A stretch of 64,000 nt of DNA from assembly GCA_910578555.1 (NCBI GenBank), contig CAJTPS010000014.1, forward strand, positions 21,057-85,056, read 5' to 3'. Below, in pieces: positions 63,810 to 64,000 of this stretch (the stretch's first letter is position 1; every line of letters begins with the position of its first letter). The DNA comes from an uncultured Lachnospiraceae bacterium (lineage in GTDB: Bacteria > Bacillota > Clostridia > Lachnospirales > Lachnospiraceae). Position numbers and translations under genes: made by a program. The notes below the pieces were generated by a model. That model ran no database searches. It was not told the DNA's origin and worked only from the letters and a program-made list of their open reading frames with translations.

Positions 63810-63950
63810 TATACTAATATTTGATTAGGCTGCTCTATATAGAAAGCTTATCGCGGACTGGGGTTTGACTTTGCGAGGGTCTGTTCTCCCGGAACGTACA
63901 GGAAGAAGCTCATGTCCGATTAGATACTCTACATCGGGTGGAGCTTTTTC
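63810..63950 (+). ncRNA. Probable structured RNA or leader with terminator
   Basis: A -10 TATACT at 63810-63815 and a weak -35 TTTCAT 17 bases before it could start a plus-strand RNA of about 130 bases. The RNA ends in a hairpin AGCTC...GAGCT (63907-63945), extended by GTCCGAT/ATCGGGT, and a T-run, a classic terminator. CGGAC at 63854-63858 can pair with GTCCG at 63914-63918, which would break the terminator stem. The gene beyond is outside the window. I do not recognise an RNA family. Confidence 0.5.
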
Positions 63951-64000
63951 TTCTTTTATTGATAGAAAATGACAGCAAATTCGCATCGCACGGGTATAAT

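Overview
This window looks like chromosomal DNA from a spore-forming, Gram-positive gut anaerobe of the class Clostridia, most likely family Lachnospiraceae. The evidence is the joined division and sporulation block (mraZ to ftsZ, then spoIIGA and sigE, with sigG and ymxH/nrdR nearby), the absence of ftsA beside ftsZ, strong AGGAGG ribosome binding sites, NADP-type glutamate dehydrogenase, GHKL/LytTR and YtrA-type regulation, and a BspA-like surface protein. The species call is inference. Most genes lie on the minus strand.

Layout. 1-9.8 kb: a partial aminopeptidase P, a DUF362/ferredoxin protein, a double-HD phosphodiesterase-like protein, a GHKL kinase/LytTR regulator pair, a BlaI/M56 pair with two palindromic operators, and a membrane diguanylate cyclase. 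9.9-16.3 kb: a 1750-residue BspA-like surface protein lies between an intact RNHCP gene and a shrunken copy of the same segment. 16.4-25.3 kb: small genes, then an operon with two ArsA/HSP20-type ATPases, a radical SAM protein and an unknown small protein behind a MarR regulator. This is the best candidate for an undescribed system. Two damaged acetyltransferase genes and an ECF sigma operon follow. 25.6-33.4 kb: tRNA-Ala, a damaged HAM1-type gene next to an SCP2 gene, a YtrA/ABC operon and an ECF sigma/ABC operon. 33.5-44.4 kb: gdhA, SH3 proteins, tRNA-Arg, efp, aroQ-aroK-aroE, yqeG, nrdR and ymxH. 44.5-49.4 kb: sporulation regulators, with sigG inverted relative to its neighbours behind a 61-bp tandem repeat. 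49.4-63.5 kb: the division/cell wall cluster read from mraZ towards ftsZ. The last 550 bases hold no clear gene but contain a terminator and a probable structured RNA.

Three repeat families not explained by genes stand out. A 118-bp element occurs twice and its stems vary in a compensating way. A 90-bp tandem array between mraY and a PBP gene also shows compensating stem changes. A 61-bp tandem array precedes sigG. Several genes carry deletions or frameshifts (RNHCP copy, two GNATs, HAM1), so the accessory stretches are decaying. All assignments come from reading the sequence; no database search was run.
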